From Treponema sp. OMZ 838 (lineage in GTDB: Bacteria > Spirochaetota > Spirochaetia > Treponematales > Treponemataceae), in contig NZ_CP009227.1 in assembly GCF_000775995.1 (NCBI RefSeq), positions 2,338,296 through 2,402,295 of the forward strand: a stretch of 64,000 bases of DNA, written 5' to 3'. The position numbers were made by a program, and so were the translations under genes. Shown here piece by piece: positions 45,547-54,130 of this stretch (its first letter is position 1; each line of letters begins with the position of its first letter). Under the pieces are notes generated by a model. That model was not told the origin of the DNA. It did no database searches and worked only from the letters and a program-made list of their open reading frames with translations.

Positions 45547-46686
45547 CTAGTAGGTCTTATTATGCGGCAAAATAATCGGGAACAGTTTTACATCCTTTGC
45601 CTTTGCCGCTTCGATAACGCCCTCTTTCGTAATTGAGCCTTGAGGGCGGGGGTGGGGTGGGGCATCGCCGATAAGGATCAGTTTACGGTCGGTGTCCGTA
45701 TCGGTGCGCCATTCAAGGTCGAGTCCCGCATCGATGCCTTCGTAAACCGCTTCGGGGATGTCGCGGCCGCCGAATACGCTAAAGCTCTTGAGCGCAGCGG
45801 AAAAACGATCGATATCCGAGGTAAAATCGGTTGCGGTTTTAGTCAAAAAATCATCATAGTAGTCCTTATAAAGGACAAGCCCTATCCGGTATGAATCATA
45901 CTTGGGAAGTATCTTTTTCAATGAGATTGCAAGCAGCTCTCTGACTTTTTGTATATCATCCTTCATACTTTCGGTTGCATCGATAACAAACACCACATCG
46001 AGGTTCTTGCGCTTCTTTGGTGTCAAGATGACTTCAATCGACGGCATAATACCGTCAACATTCTTTGAATAGATCAGTTTATTGCCGCTCAAACGGGCAA
46101 GTTCCGAAAAAGCCGTAGCAGCCGGTTCGCTAAAAGCCGGATCATGCACTTCCTTAATCGATTTTTGCGTTACACGGAGGACGAAGGGGTTATCGCTAAA
46201 AGAGCCGGTATAATCGGCATACGGCTTTTCAAATGCGCGGATATTAAAAAACGTGCCGTCCAATACCTGCACTTCGCCGTGTCTGTCCCATTCATAGCCG
46301 TAACAGATAATATACGGTACCCAGATATGAAATGCTTCGCCGAGCGGCGTGTCTTTTTCCGGGCTGGAGTCTATCAGGCTGTAAAGCCGCTTTCCGCGGG
46401 TATCCAGCTCTTTGCCGTTCAGGATACGTTTTTCATCGCCGTTAATGCTGTTGTATTGGAAATCGCGGTATGCAAAGTTATCGAGCCGATTTTGAGGATC
46501 CTTTGTCGTCTCCGTCATCAAGATGGAAGCGATATCGGGCTTTTTTCGAATATAAAAGTGATATCCGGCGCCCTTAGGGTCTTGAATAACCGCAAGATCG
46601 CTTTGGTCAAGCTCTAAATCCGCCCCGAATACGGGAAACAGGAAGCCGATAAGCGCAATAACCGTAATAATACCGTTCTTTTTCAT
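45547..46686 (-). CDS. exported vWA-domain protein
   Basis: 379 residues. A signal peptide (IITVIALIGFLFPVFG) precedes a 200-residue N-terminal part of unknown type. From about residue 228 there is a von Willebrand A domain with a MIDAS-like DATESMKDD motif (VVFVIDATESM), and GGRDIPEAVYEGIDAGL and LILIGDAPPHP complete the metal site. Presumably a periplasmic metal-dependent adhesion or assembly protein. The stop codon lies 5 bp from the end of a family A composite. It begins 20 bp after relA and closes the prfA operon. Confidence 0.85.
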   Translation of the reverse strand: MKKNGIITVIALIGFLFPVFGADLELDQSDLAVIQDPKGAGYHFYIRKKPDIASILMTETTKDPQNRLDNFAYRDFQYNSINGDEKRILNGKELDTRGKRLYSLIDSSPEKDTPLGEAFHIWVPYIICYGYEWDRHGEVQVLDGTFFNIRAFEKPYADYTGSFSDNPFVLRVTQKSIKEVHDPAFSEPAATAFSELARLSGNKLIYSKNVDGIMPSIEVILTPKKRKNLDVVFVIDATESMKDDIQKVRELLAISLKKILPKYDSYRIGLVLYKDYYDDFLTKTATDFTSDIDRFSAALKSFSVFGGRDIPEAVYEGIDAGLDLEWRTDTDTDRKLILIGDAPPHPRPQGSITKEGVIEAAKAKDVKLFPIILPHNKTY

Positions 46687-46705
46687 ACCTTTAATATCGA
46701 ACGGA

Positions 46706-48586
46706 TTACTTATGCGGCTTAATTTTTTTCTGCATTTTTTCGGGATTTTTCTGTTTGCTTTCTTTTATATCCCACTCAACGTCGATGAGGCGGGCTTCCA
46801 AATCAGGGATTCTTTTGAGGTTGATACAGCTTTTCCTATGAATGATAACTCCTCTTCCGTTTGCGACATAGCCGCAGATGGCGGAATCGGAGGTCGGCTT
46901 GCAGCACCCTGCAAAACGTACGGGAAAGTTGGTAGAACCGCCGATGCGTATCCGCAATGCTGGATTCTTCTTGGGATCCTTTTGAGCTGATTCAAGTTCT
47001 CGTTTTGCCGTTTCAGCTTCTTCTGGTGTTTCTTTGGGCGGCCGTGGTGCTTCTTTTGTCGCATCTTCGGCAATATCCGTTCGCTGTCCTTTTTCTTCTT
47101 TTTCAGTGTGGAGGAGATTTTCGTGCAGTTGGAGCCATGCGCGGATTTTTTGACGAGCCCGCGTCGTATGGGCGTTTTCGTACTGGTTGTGCGTGGGGTG
47201 CGCGTTCGGGTGCGTGATAACCTCCACCACTTGCGTGTTTTTGAGCGGGCGAGAAAGCGGGATGATGGCGCCGTCAGCCTTCGCGGATACGAGCTTTTCC
47301 CCTATCGACGAGTGGATACGGTATGCAAAATCGACGGCGGTTGCACCGGCGGGCAGCTCGATAATATCACCTTTAGGCGTAAACACAAAAATCGAATCGC
47401 TTAATAAATCGCTTTTGAGTTCCGCAAGGAATTCTTCATTATTAAAGCGCTGTTGCGCGAGCGACTTGACCTGCTGCACAAAAGATAATTCCTGCTCGTT
47501 TGCCGTTTTGTTCTTGCTGTGTTTTTTATACACCCAGTGGCTTGCAACGCCGCGCTCGGCTATTTCGTGCATTTCGTGCGTGCGGATTTGGATTTCTAAG
47601 GTTTGCCCGCCTTTACAGATAACGGTGGTGTGGAGACTTTGATAGCCGTTCGCTTTCGGCATCGCGATGTAGTCCTTGAAGCGACCTTCAAGCGGCTTCC
47701 ATACCGTGTGCATCAAGCCGAGGATGGTATAGCACTCGTTCACGGTGGTGCATAAAATCCGCACCGCGAGGAGGTCGTACAATTCATCCGCCGCCTTGTT
47801 CCGCTTTTTCATTTTTTGATAGATAGACCAAAAGTGTTTGGCGCGGCTCTGCACCTTAACCTTGATTCCCGATTTTTCCATCGTTTGATAGATTGTTTTT
47901 TCGGTGCTTTGTAAAAAGGCTTCCCGTTCTTTTTTCTTTGCCGCAACAACGTCTTTTATCTGATCGAAGGCCTCGCGGTTAATGTATTTGAGGCTTAAAT
48001 CTTCAAGCTCATTTTGAACGGTGGAAATACCCATCCGCTGGGCAAGCGGCGCCCAGATTTCGCTGATTTCTCGGGCGATACCGCGCTGCCGCTCGGCAGG
48101 ATATTCGGAAATATACCGAATCTTATCGAGCCGGTCGGCAAGTTGGATAATCATAACCCGTAAGTCGCTTACGAGGGAGAAGAACATTTTGCACACGGTA
48201 TCGGTATGTTCTTTGCTTTTGTTATACAGCTTTACATCGGAGAACTTTGCCGCCGCATTCAAAATATCCGCGGCCGTATTCCCGAATTGAGCACGCAGTT
48301 GCTCCTCCGGTAACGTAAAGCTGCCGTCTTCGCTGTAGAGCAGCGCGCAGATGATACTTTCGGAATCCATTTCAAGTGCGGCAAGGCTGTGCGCCATACG
48401 CAGCGAATGGGCGGCGTCGTGCGGAATGGGGGCGTCAGCTGCCGTATCGGGTATACGGTTTGTAAGCAAAAGATTCCATGCCGCGGTAATCCGAGCGGCG
48501 TCTTCAGGACTTTCCGCTTCCGCATAACAGGGATACTGCGCAAAAAAATGTTCAAGACTGCTTAGGTTTTCAACTTTTTCTACCAT
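46706..48586 (-). CDS. RelA/SpoT-type (p)ppGpp synthetase with degenerate HD domain
   Basis: 626 residues. The synthetase domain (about 245-370) is intact: SRAKHFWSIYQKM, DLLAVRILC and FKDYIAMPKANGYQSLHT. A TGS domain follows (SIFVFTPKGDIIELPAGATAVDFAYRIH), then a Cys-rich segment (FAGCCKPTSDSAICGY), and the C-terminal ACT domain is missing. In the N-terminal hydrolase domain the His of HSLRMA (His60) remains, but the catalytic His-Asp pair of ALLHDVVED is replaced by ALLYSEDG (Tyr84-Ser85). Hydrolase activity is therefore doubtful. It overlaps prmC by 17 bp. Confidence 0.9.
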   Translation of the reverse strand: MVEKVENLSSLEHFFAQYPCYAEAESPEDAARITAAWNLLLTNRIPDTAADAPIPHDAAHSLRMAHSLAALEMDSESIICALLYSEDGSFTLPEEQLRAQFGNTAADILNAAAKFSDVKLYNKSKEHTDTVCKMFFSLVSDLRVMIIQLADRLDKIRYISEYPAERQRGIAREISEIWAPLAQRMGISTVQNELEDLSLKYINREAFDQIKDVVAAKKKEREAFLQSTEKTIYQTMEKSGIKVKVQSRAKHFWSIYQKMKKRNKAADELYDLLAVRILCTTVNECYTILGLMHTVWKPLEGRFKDYIAMPKANGYQSLHTTVICKGGQTLEIQIRTHEMHEIAERGVASHWVYKKHSKNKTANEQELSFVQQVKSLAQQRFNNEEFLAELKSDLLSDSIFVFTPKGDIIELPAGATAVDFAYRIHSSIGEKLVSAKADGAIIPLSRPLKNTQVVEVITHPNAHPTHNQYENAHTTRARQKIRAWLQLHENLLHTEKEEKGQRTDIAEDATKEAPRPPKETPEEAETAKRELESAQKDPKKNPALRIRIGGSTNFPVRFAGCCKPTSDSAICGYVANGRGVIIHRKSCINLKRIPDLEARLIDVEWDIKESKQKNPEKMQKKIKPHK

Positions 48587-49580
48587 CGTGTTCGCCTTCG
48601 ATTAGTCTGTCTTGGCCTGCTAAATCTTGATGGATACGGATGTCCGAAAAGCCTGCGGTTTCAAAGAGCCGACGGGCGGCTTGGGCATGGTATTCTCCTA
48701 CCTCGCTTAAAAGGACTCCGTTGCGGTTTAGGACAGTACGGGTATTATTTGTCAAAATCCGTATAAAATCAAGACCGTCGGAGCCGCCGTCGAGGGCTAA
48801 TGCCGGTTCATTCCGCCCGTCTTTGAGTAGTTCCTGCGTCAGTGCGGAGGGTACATACGGCGGATTGGCAGCGATGAGGTCGAAGCGGAGGTTTTCGGCA
48901 CTCAGAGGTGGCGAGGATGTTCTATCGGCACCTTTGGGAAAGGGGGTTGTGCCCAACCGCAGCAGCTTCTGAAAGCGGGCGATGGTTTCCGGCAATGCGC
49001 GCATATCGCCTTCGATGATATGAAGCCGCGTTTGTGTTTCAGCGGACAGGAGCCGCTCTGCATTGAGGCGGGCTATGGCGAGGGCGGCGGGAGAAATATC
49101 GGCGGCAATGCAGCAGAGATTTCGTATGCCTTCAGCTTCAAGCGTATGTAAAATGGATATTGCGACGCAGCCCGATCCGGTGCAGGGGTCGAGTATGAAC
49201 AAGGTTTGATCCTGCCGGAGAGCCGCCGTTTTTTCTCTTATGACGGTGAGGCTCCGCTCTACCAGCAGTTCGGTGTCGGGCTTGGGGATCAGTACATCGG
49301 GACTCACGTGAAAGGGAAGCCCCCAAAAGTCTTTTTCGCCGGTGATATAGGCAATGGGTAAACCGGTGCAGCGCCGCTCTGCCGCCGCGTAAAAGGCTTC
49401 CCGTATCGGAGAAATATCGGCGTCATCATGGGCAAAAAGCCATGCCCGCGGCTTATTGAGAAAGTGCTGCAGCAGGACATCCGCATCGAGCGTTAAAGAC
49501 GAGCGGGGCTGCGTTTTCAGTATTGCCGACTGCATAAACAAATCGACGGCGCAGCGGCGGGCATCGGCGACGGTGAACAT
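48570..49580 (-). CDS. prmC: release factor glutamine methyltransferase
   Basis: 336 residues. The SAM-binding block LFILDPCTGSGCVAISIL is near residue 127 and the catalytic motif AANPPYVPS near residue 232. It methylates the Gln of the GGQ loop in release factors, and prfA lies directly upstream with a 4-bp gap. An inserted segment (RTSSPPLSAENLRF, about residues 215-230) before the NPPY motif makes it longer than the usual 280-290 residues. Also called hemK in older annotations. Confidence 0.94.
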   Translation of the reverse strand: MFTVADARRCAVDLFMQSAILKTQPRSSLTLDADVLLQHFLNKPRAWLFAHDDADISPIREAFYAAAERRCTGLPIAYITGEKDFWGLPFHVSPDVLIPKPDTELLVERSLTVIREKTAALRQDQTLFILDPCTGSGCVAISILHTLEAEGIRNLCCIAADISPAALAIARLNAERLLSAETQTRLHIIEGDMRALPETIARFQKLLRLGTTPFPKGADRTSSPPLSAENLRFDLIAANPPYVPSALTQELLKDGRNEPALALDGGSDGLDFIRILTNNTRTVLNRNGVLLSEVGEYHAQAARRLFETAGFSDIRIHQDLAGQDRLIEGEHDGRKS

Positions 49581-49584
49581 CCGA

Positions 49585-50652
49585 TTATGCTTGGGCTTTC
49601 ATCATTTGTTCGCGGGCGGCGATGCAGAGCGCTTCGACGATTTCGTTGAGGTCTCCTTGCATAATCGCATCGAGCTTGTAGAGAGTTAGATTAATCCGGT
49701 GGTCGGTTACACGGTTTTGCGGATAGTTGTAGGTACGGATGCGTTCCGAACGGTCTCCCGAACCGACTTGATTTTTCCGGTCTTCCGCCCGCTCCGATTG
49801 CTTCTTCGCTTCTTCCATATCATAGAGACGGCTCCGCAAGACGCGCATTGCCTTTGCCTTATTTTTAATCTGGCTTTTTTCGTCCTGACAGATAACGACA
49901 AGACCGGTCGGGATATGGGTAATCCGCACGGCGGAGTCGGTTGTGTTGACGCACTGACCGCCGGGACCGCCTGCGCGCATAACGTCGATGCGCAAATCTT
50001 CCTGCTTGATAACGATTTCCGTTTCTTCCGCTTCGGGTAAAACCGCAACGGTTACCGCACTCGTGTGGATACGCCCCGAGCCCTCCGTTTCCGGTACGCG
50101 CTGTACGCGGTGCACACCCGATTCATAGCGGAGACTTCCGTACACATATTTGCCTGAAATGGACAGCGTTACTTCTTTAAACCCGCCCAGCTCGGTTTCA
50201 TTTGAGGAAAGAATTTCGTATTTCCAGTTTTTCAATTCCGCATAGTGCGTGTACATTTTTAACAGATCCGCTGCAAAGAGTGCCGCTTCTTCTCCGCCGG
50301 TACCGCCGCGTATTTCCATAATGATATTTTTTTCTTCGAGCGGGTCGGGCGGAATCAGCAACACTTTAAGGTTGTTCTCGCTTTGCTCCAGTTGAGCTTC
50401 AAGGTTATGCAGCTCCTCCCGCGCCATCTCTTTCAAGTCATGGTCGGTTTCTTCCTGCATCATTGCGCGGGTTTGTGTAATGTCTTTCTCCAGATGGAGA
50501 TACTGTGCATATTCTTCCATTAGCTTTGAAAGATAGGCATGTTCCCGCATCACTTCTTTGTAACGGCTTTGGTTTTTGATCAACGCAGGGTCTTGTATTT
50601 CTTCTTCCAGTTCTTTCCAGCGAACTGATAAGCTTTCAAGTTTTTCTTTCAT
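49585..50652 (-). CDS. prfA: peptide chain release factor 1
   Basis: 355 residues, the normal length. The GGQ loop is [24 protein letters not shown] near residue 228, and [17 protein letters not shown] precedes it near residue 115. The peptidyl-tRNA hydrolysis and domain 2 layout match RF1, which reads UAA and UAG. This matters for the amber codon in the sialidase gene, since RF1 would terminate there. First gene of the operon prfA-prmC-relA-vWA. Confidence 0.96.
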   Translation of the reverse strand: MKEKLESLSVRWKELEEEIQDPALIKNQSRYKEVMREHAYLSKLMEEYAQYLHLEKDITQTRAMMQEETDHDLKEMAREELHNLEAQLEQSENNLKVLLIPPDPLEEKNIIMEIRGGTGGEEAALFAADLLKMYTHYAELKNWKYEILSSNETELGGFKEVTLSISGKYVYGSLRYESGVHRVQRVPETEGSGRIHTSAVTVAVLPEAEETEIVIKQEDLRIDVMRAGGPGGQCVNTTDSAVRITHIPTGLVVICQDEKSQIKNKAKAMRVLRSRLYDMEEAKKQSERAEDRKNQVGSGDRSERIRTYNYPQNRVTDHRINLTLYKLDAIMQGDLNEIVEALCIAAREQMMKAQA

Positions 50653-50742
50653 AATAATTCACCTTATCACACACTTTTAGCCGAATAGAACGGCTGATTT
50701 TTTTGAAGGACATTGATATTGATAGTGCCGGATTAGACGTAG

Positions 50743-51639
50743 CTAAGGCTGCTGCATAGCTTCTAAAATCTCTTTATTGTGAAACAGCTTTGCATATCCC
50801 AACGCGGACATACCTAAATGATCGGAAATATTCCAATCTGCCTTGTGCTTGATGAGGGTCTGTACCATTGGGACATCCTGCCTGCCGACGGCAAGTATTA
50901 ATGCCGTTTGTCCATCCTTGCTCTGAATGTTTGTATCGGCATTTTTTGAGAGCAGTAATTCTGCAGTCTTTAAATCGCCGATTTGAGCGGCTTCCATCAA
51001 TGCCGAATAGGAACGGTCTTCGGCACGGAGATTTATCTCTGCTCCATAGGTGAGCAGGAGTGTGGTAATCTCATAGTGTGTATTTCTGACGGCAAGCGAA
51101 AGTACCGGAGTACCGCGCGTGTCCCGCTGTGAAGCACTGAATCCGGCCTCCAAAAACAGCTTGACAATTTCGTATTTGCCTTCTTCTACTGCTGTCGTAA
51201 AGTTTGATTCAAAACAAGGACAGCCGATATCCAGCAGCTGTTCGCGGGCAAGCCGCTTTCGTTCTACTGTTAGAAAATTCTGCTGCTCTTTAACAAAAAA
51301 ATCTTCAAATATATCAAGTGCCAACGGGATGATAAATTGTTTACAGTTTTCCGGTAAAGGTAATGACTTTCTCTGTCCCAGCGTTAAGATAGGAAGATGC
51401 TTTCCAATACCAAGACCTAAAATGAAAATAAATGCAGGATCTAACCTAGGTGTATTCTTACCGAAAATAAATAAAATATGCGAGGCATCCTGCAGCAGAG
51501 CTGCGGGAGAGCATGTATTGTCTTTCCATAACCTTTCGGCTTGACAGTGTTTGACATCGCATTGATGAGATTCAATAATGTGTGCGGCTGCTTCGGCGGT
51601 TTTCTTTTCCGCATTTTCATACATAATAACGATTTTCAT
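50743..51639 (-). CDS. ankyrin repeat protein with TIR-like N-terminus
   Basis: 298 residues. Residues 1-125 are alpha/beta with IVIMYENAEKKTAEAAAHII, SHILFIFGKNTPRLDPAFIFILGLGIGKHLPILTLG and FIIPLALDI, which resembles TIR- or Rossmann-like nucleotide-binding domains. Residues about 155-298 hold four ankyrin repeats (FTTAVEEGKYEIVKLFLEAG, TPVLSLAVRNTHYEITTLLL, SALMEAAQIGDLKTAELLLS, TALILAVGRQDVPMVQTLI). No signal peptide, so cytoplasmic. The TIR-like call is a weak inference; the ankyrin part is secure. It stands alone between prfA and the antiporter gene. Confidence 0.8.
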   Translation of the reverse strand: MKIVIMYENAEKKTAEAAAHIIESHQCDVKHCQAERLWKDNTCSPAALLQDASHILFIFGKNTPRLDPAFIFILGLGIGKHLPILTLGQRKSLPLPENCKQFIIPLALDIFEDFFVKEQQNFLTVERKRLAREQLLDIGCPCFESNFTTAVEEGKYEIVKLFLEAGFSASQRDTRGTPVLSLAVRNTHYEITTLLLTYGAEINLRAEDRSYSALMEAAQIGDLKTAELLLSKNADTNIQSKDGQTALILAVGRQDVPMVQTLIKHKADWNISDHLGMSALGYAKLFHNKEILEAMQQP

Positions 51640-51677
51640 GATACTATCCGGTAATATATCGTAAAGTGGAAATCATT

Positions 51678-52922
51678 TCAATGATTCTTGATATTCTGAG
51701 GTTTAATTGCTCCTGAGCGTATCAGTGCTATTTTTGCAGTTACCGGTCCCATCAATTCATATAATACCGAAGAAGCCAGAATGATGTTAAATAAGATGAG
51801 ACCGTCCTTTTCAGGCAGCATCGCTTTCCCCATAAACGCGAGACCTATTGCAACACCCGCTTGCGGCATCAGAGCAAAACCCATATTGTCCGTTATCTTC
51901 TTATCGATAGACAGTATTTTGCATGATGTGTATGCGCCGATATATTTTCCGATTATCCTGATACAAAAATACGCGACTCCGATAATCCCCGCCGTTACGA
52001 TAATGGTCAGATCCATATTCATACCGGAGATGATAAAAAAACTGCTCATCACCGGAGGAGAAAAATTATTCATTTGGTCGAATAGGGTTTTATCGTTTGT
52101 CCGGTTGTAATATACGGCGCCGCATACCATACAGGCAAGCAGCGGGCTTACCTCGAAGTATGAACAGATACCGGAAATTAAAAAAAGAAATGCGACGGCT
52201 AAAATCAGGCGATTGTCAAAGCTCCGTTTTTCTGTAATGAGAAACTCCATACACAGAGCGGTCATGAATCCCAACATTAGCATTGCGGCATTAAGCGTAA
52301 TCGGCATCACAATACTCATAATATTAAACACATCGCTTTCCTGTGCATTGACGACGGCAACCATGATACTGAACACAAAAAGGCAGACAACATCGTCAAA
52401 GGCGGTGATACGCAACAGCAGATCGACAAAGGGGCCTTTACCGTTGTATTCCTTTATCGTCATAATAGTGCTGGCGGGGGCTGTTGCGGTCGCAATCGCA
52501 CCGAGTAAGAGTGAGAAAGACAGCCTCATTTTAAATACGAAGAGCATAACAACGGTCACTAAGCATCCTGCTAACAGAGATTCGCAAAGCGTGATAAAGA
52601 CGACATTCCGGAATTCCTTTCTGCCGTCGCTCCGCTTAAAGTATCTTCCCATATCAAAAGCGATAAAACTGAGTGCGATAATCGAAATAACGTCCAAGTT
52701 GACGATAAAATGCCGATGGATTAAATGCAATCCGCTTGGGCCTATTAAAATACCTGCTAGAATATAGCCGCTTACCTTCGGCAGCTGAATCCTTTTTGTG
52801 AATCGAGTGACTAAAAAGCCGCTTATCAATATCAACGCAAAGGATATCAGTATTGTGGTAGGTAAGTTAAGGCCTTTAACAATGTTGTAAATAAAATCGA
52901 TTATATCCATCTTTTTGCTCAT
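51678..52922 (-). CDS. CPA2-type cation:proton antiporter
   Basis: About 414 residues from the ATG at 52922; 52910 is also possible, and no strong ribosome binding site is visible for either. There are 12 to 13 membrane helices. Conserved blocks of the Kef/NapA class include LPKVSGYILAGILIGPSGLHLI, SLLLGAIATATAPASTIMTIKEY and FALMPQAGVAIGLAFMGKAML. It lacks the C-terminal RCK (NAD-binding) domain of Kef channels, so it is more like a Na+/H+ or K+/H+ exchanger. Inner membrane. Confidence 0.88.
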   Translation of the reverse strand: MSKKMDIIDFIYNIVKGLNLPTTILISFALILISGFLVTRFTKRIQLPKVSGYILAGILIGPSGLHLIHRHFIVNLDVISIIALSFIAFDMGRYFKRSDGRKEFRNVVFITLCESLLAGCLVTVVMLFVFKMRLSFSLLLGAIATATAPASTIMTIKEYNGKGPFVDLLLRITAFDDVVCLFVFSIMVAVVNAQESDVFNIMSIVMPITLNAAMLMLGFMTALCMEFLITEKRSFDNRLILAVAFLFLISGICSYFEVSPLLACMVCGAVYYNRTNDKTLFDQMNNFSPPVMSSFFIISGMNMDLTIIVTAGIIGVAYFCIRIIGKYIGAYTSCKILSIDKKITDNMGFALMPQAGVAIGLAFMGKAMLPEKDGLILFNIILASSVLYELMGPVTAKIALIRSGAIKPQNIKNH

Positions 52923-53010
52923 CTTTGATACGCATAGGTGCACCGCCGAAAGGGCGATTGTGAATTCAGAGGTGTTCTATACTATAGTATATACCTAAAA
53001 GACGCAACCT

Positions 53011-53134
53011 CCTTTTGAAATATACGGCATATCTGCGTTGTCGCTACGCCGAAATAAATGCTCAACGTATACCCGATACGTCTCCGCTTTATTTCGGCTA
53101 GGCTCCTAGCATCTACGCCGTCTATTTCAAAAGG
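53011..53134 (+). repeat. family A palindromic repeat, copy 5
   Basis: Ends CCTTTTGAAATATACGG and CTATTTCAAAAGG; 124 bp. The core reads ACGTATACCCGATACG and the stem arms GCCGAAATAAATGC/CGCTTTATTTCGGC differ from other copies yet still pair. Copies 5 and 6 are separated by about 90 bp without other features. Confidence 0.85.
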
Positions 53135-53227
53135 CTTACGGAAAGGCTATTTTTAATGTAAGGCAAATGCATTAAAAGGATATATCGGACTTCGCAGAAA
53201 AGTTGGTTGCCCTACCATATAGCAACG

Positions 53228-53351
53228 CTTTTGAAAAGAGACGACGTAGATACAAGGCGTGAGCACAAATTAACCGCAGGCGTATCTTTGATACGTTGAG
53301 GATTAATTTGTGCACAGCAACGAAGTAGATGCGCCGTATATTTTCAAAAGG
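53228..53351 (-). repeat. family A palindromic repeat, copy 6
   Basis: Starts CTTTTGAAAAGAGACG and ends TATTTTCAAAAGG; 124 bp, minus orientation by its core. Stem arms CACAAATTAACC/GGATTAATTTGTG. It ends 20 bp before the ATG of the DUF4912 gene. Together with copy 5 it fills the gap 52944-53370, in which I see no gene. Confidence 0.85.
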
Positions 53352-53370
53352 CTTGAGTCTTGACATAACG

Positions 53371-54051
53371 ATGAATATTTTAGATGATGCCTCAATGGGT
53401 AATGCGGTGAAATTTACCAGATCTTATTTGCAAACACTGTCGACGGATGCTCTTTTTGCATTGGCAGACCAATATGGGCTGTTTTTGTCGTCGGATTTGA
53501 CGAGGCATCTTTTGATCGGCGAATTGCTCGATCTTGATGACGGTACTGCGAATGATGAATACAGTGGTGATTCCATTGCGGCGTCTGTAAAGCCTCATGA
53601 GGCAACCTATAGCTATAATATGACCGAAATACGGGTTATCTTAAAAAATCCGCTGTGGTTTTTTGTCTTTTGGGATTTTCATAAACGCCTTTTTACCGAA
53701 TTAACGGAAGCGAAAGATTTTTCTTTTTTTTCACTGCGTGTACATTCCCTCGATCCTGAGAATACTTCAAAGTCATTAGACTTTTTTGATATACAGGTAC
53801 TCAAGGAAGACCGTAGGCACTATGTGCATGTCTCTTTTGACGAATACCTGCATCGTATCGATTTAATGGCTCATTTTACGAACGGCCGTGAGCAGATATT
53901 GGCACAATCGAATATCGTCGGCATGCAGCGGAAGAATATTCCACAACGGCTTTGCATTTCACAAAATGCGGTGAATAAGATAATCAGTCTATCGGGATTG
54001 GCTGCTTTAAAGAAGTCCCACTTTAGGCATTACCGGCAAGCCTTTAGATAA
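53371..54051 (+). CDS. DUF4912 domain protein
   Basis: 226 residues from the ATG at 53371. Residues 1-60 form helices similar to a Rho N-terminal/SAP-like fold (LQTLSTDALFALADQYGLFLSSDLTRHLLIGELLD). The DUF4912 part (about residues 85-190) has YNMTEIRVILKNPLWFFVFWDFHKRL, FSLRVHSLD and VSFDEYLHRIDLMAHF. The function of DUF4912 is not established; it often accompanies GH57 genes, as here. There is no nearby ribosome binding site, and a family A repeat ends 20 bp upstream. Confidence 0.78.
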   Translation: MNILDDASMGNAVKFTRSYLQTLSTDALFALADQYGLFLSSDLTRHLLIGELLDLDDGTANDEYSGDSIAASVKPHEATYSYNMTEIRVILKNPLWFFVFWDFHKRLFTELTEAKDFSFFSLRVHSLDPENTSKSLDFFDIQVLKEDRRHYVHVSFDEYLHRIDLMAHFTNGREQILAQSNIVGMQRKNIPQRLCISQNAVNKIISLSGLAALKKSHFRHYRQAFR

Positions 54052-54130
54052 AAAAGCTTGGGGATGTCTTGAAAGTCGGTTGCTGTTTCGCCATCCCCGT
54101 GTTCGAAGAACAGTATATTCGAGGTACCCG

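Noticed and set aside
53172-53366. 64-codon minus-strand frame before the DUF4912 gene
   Set aside because: Consists almost wholly of family A copy 6 and shares its peptide with other copies for that reason.
52944-53370. Two closely spaced repeats considered as a CRISPR-like array
   Set aside because: Unit length of 124 bp, opposite orientation and no cas genes; palindromic mobile-type repeats fit better.
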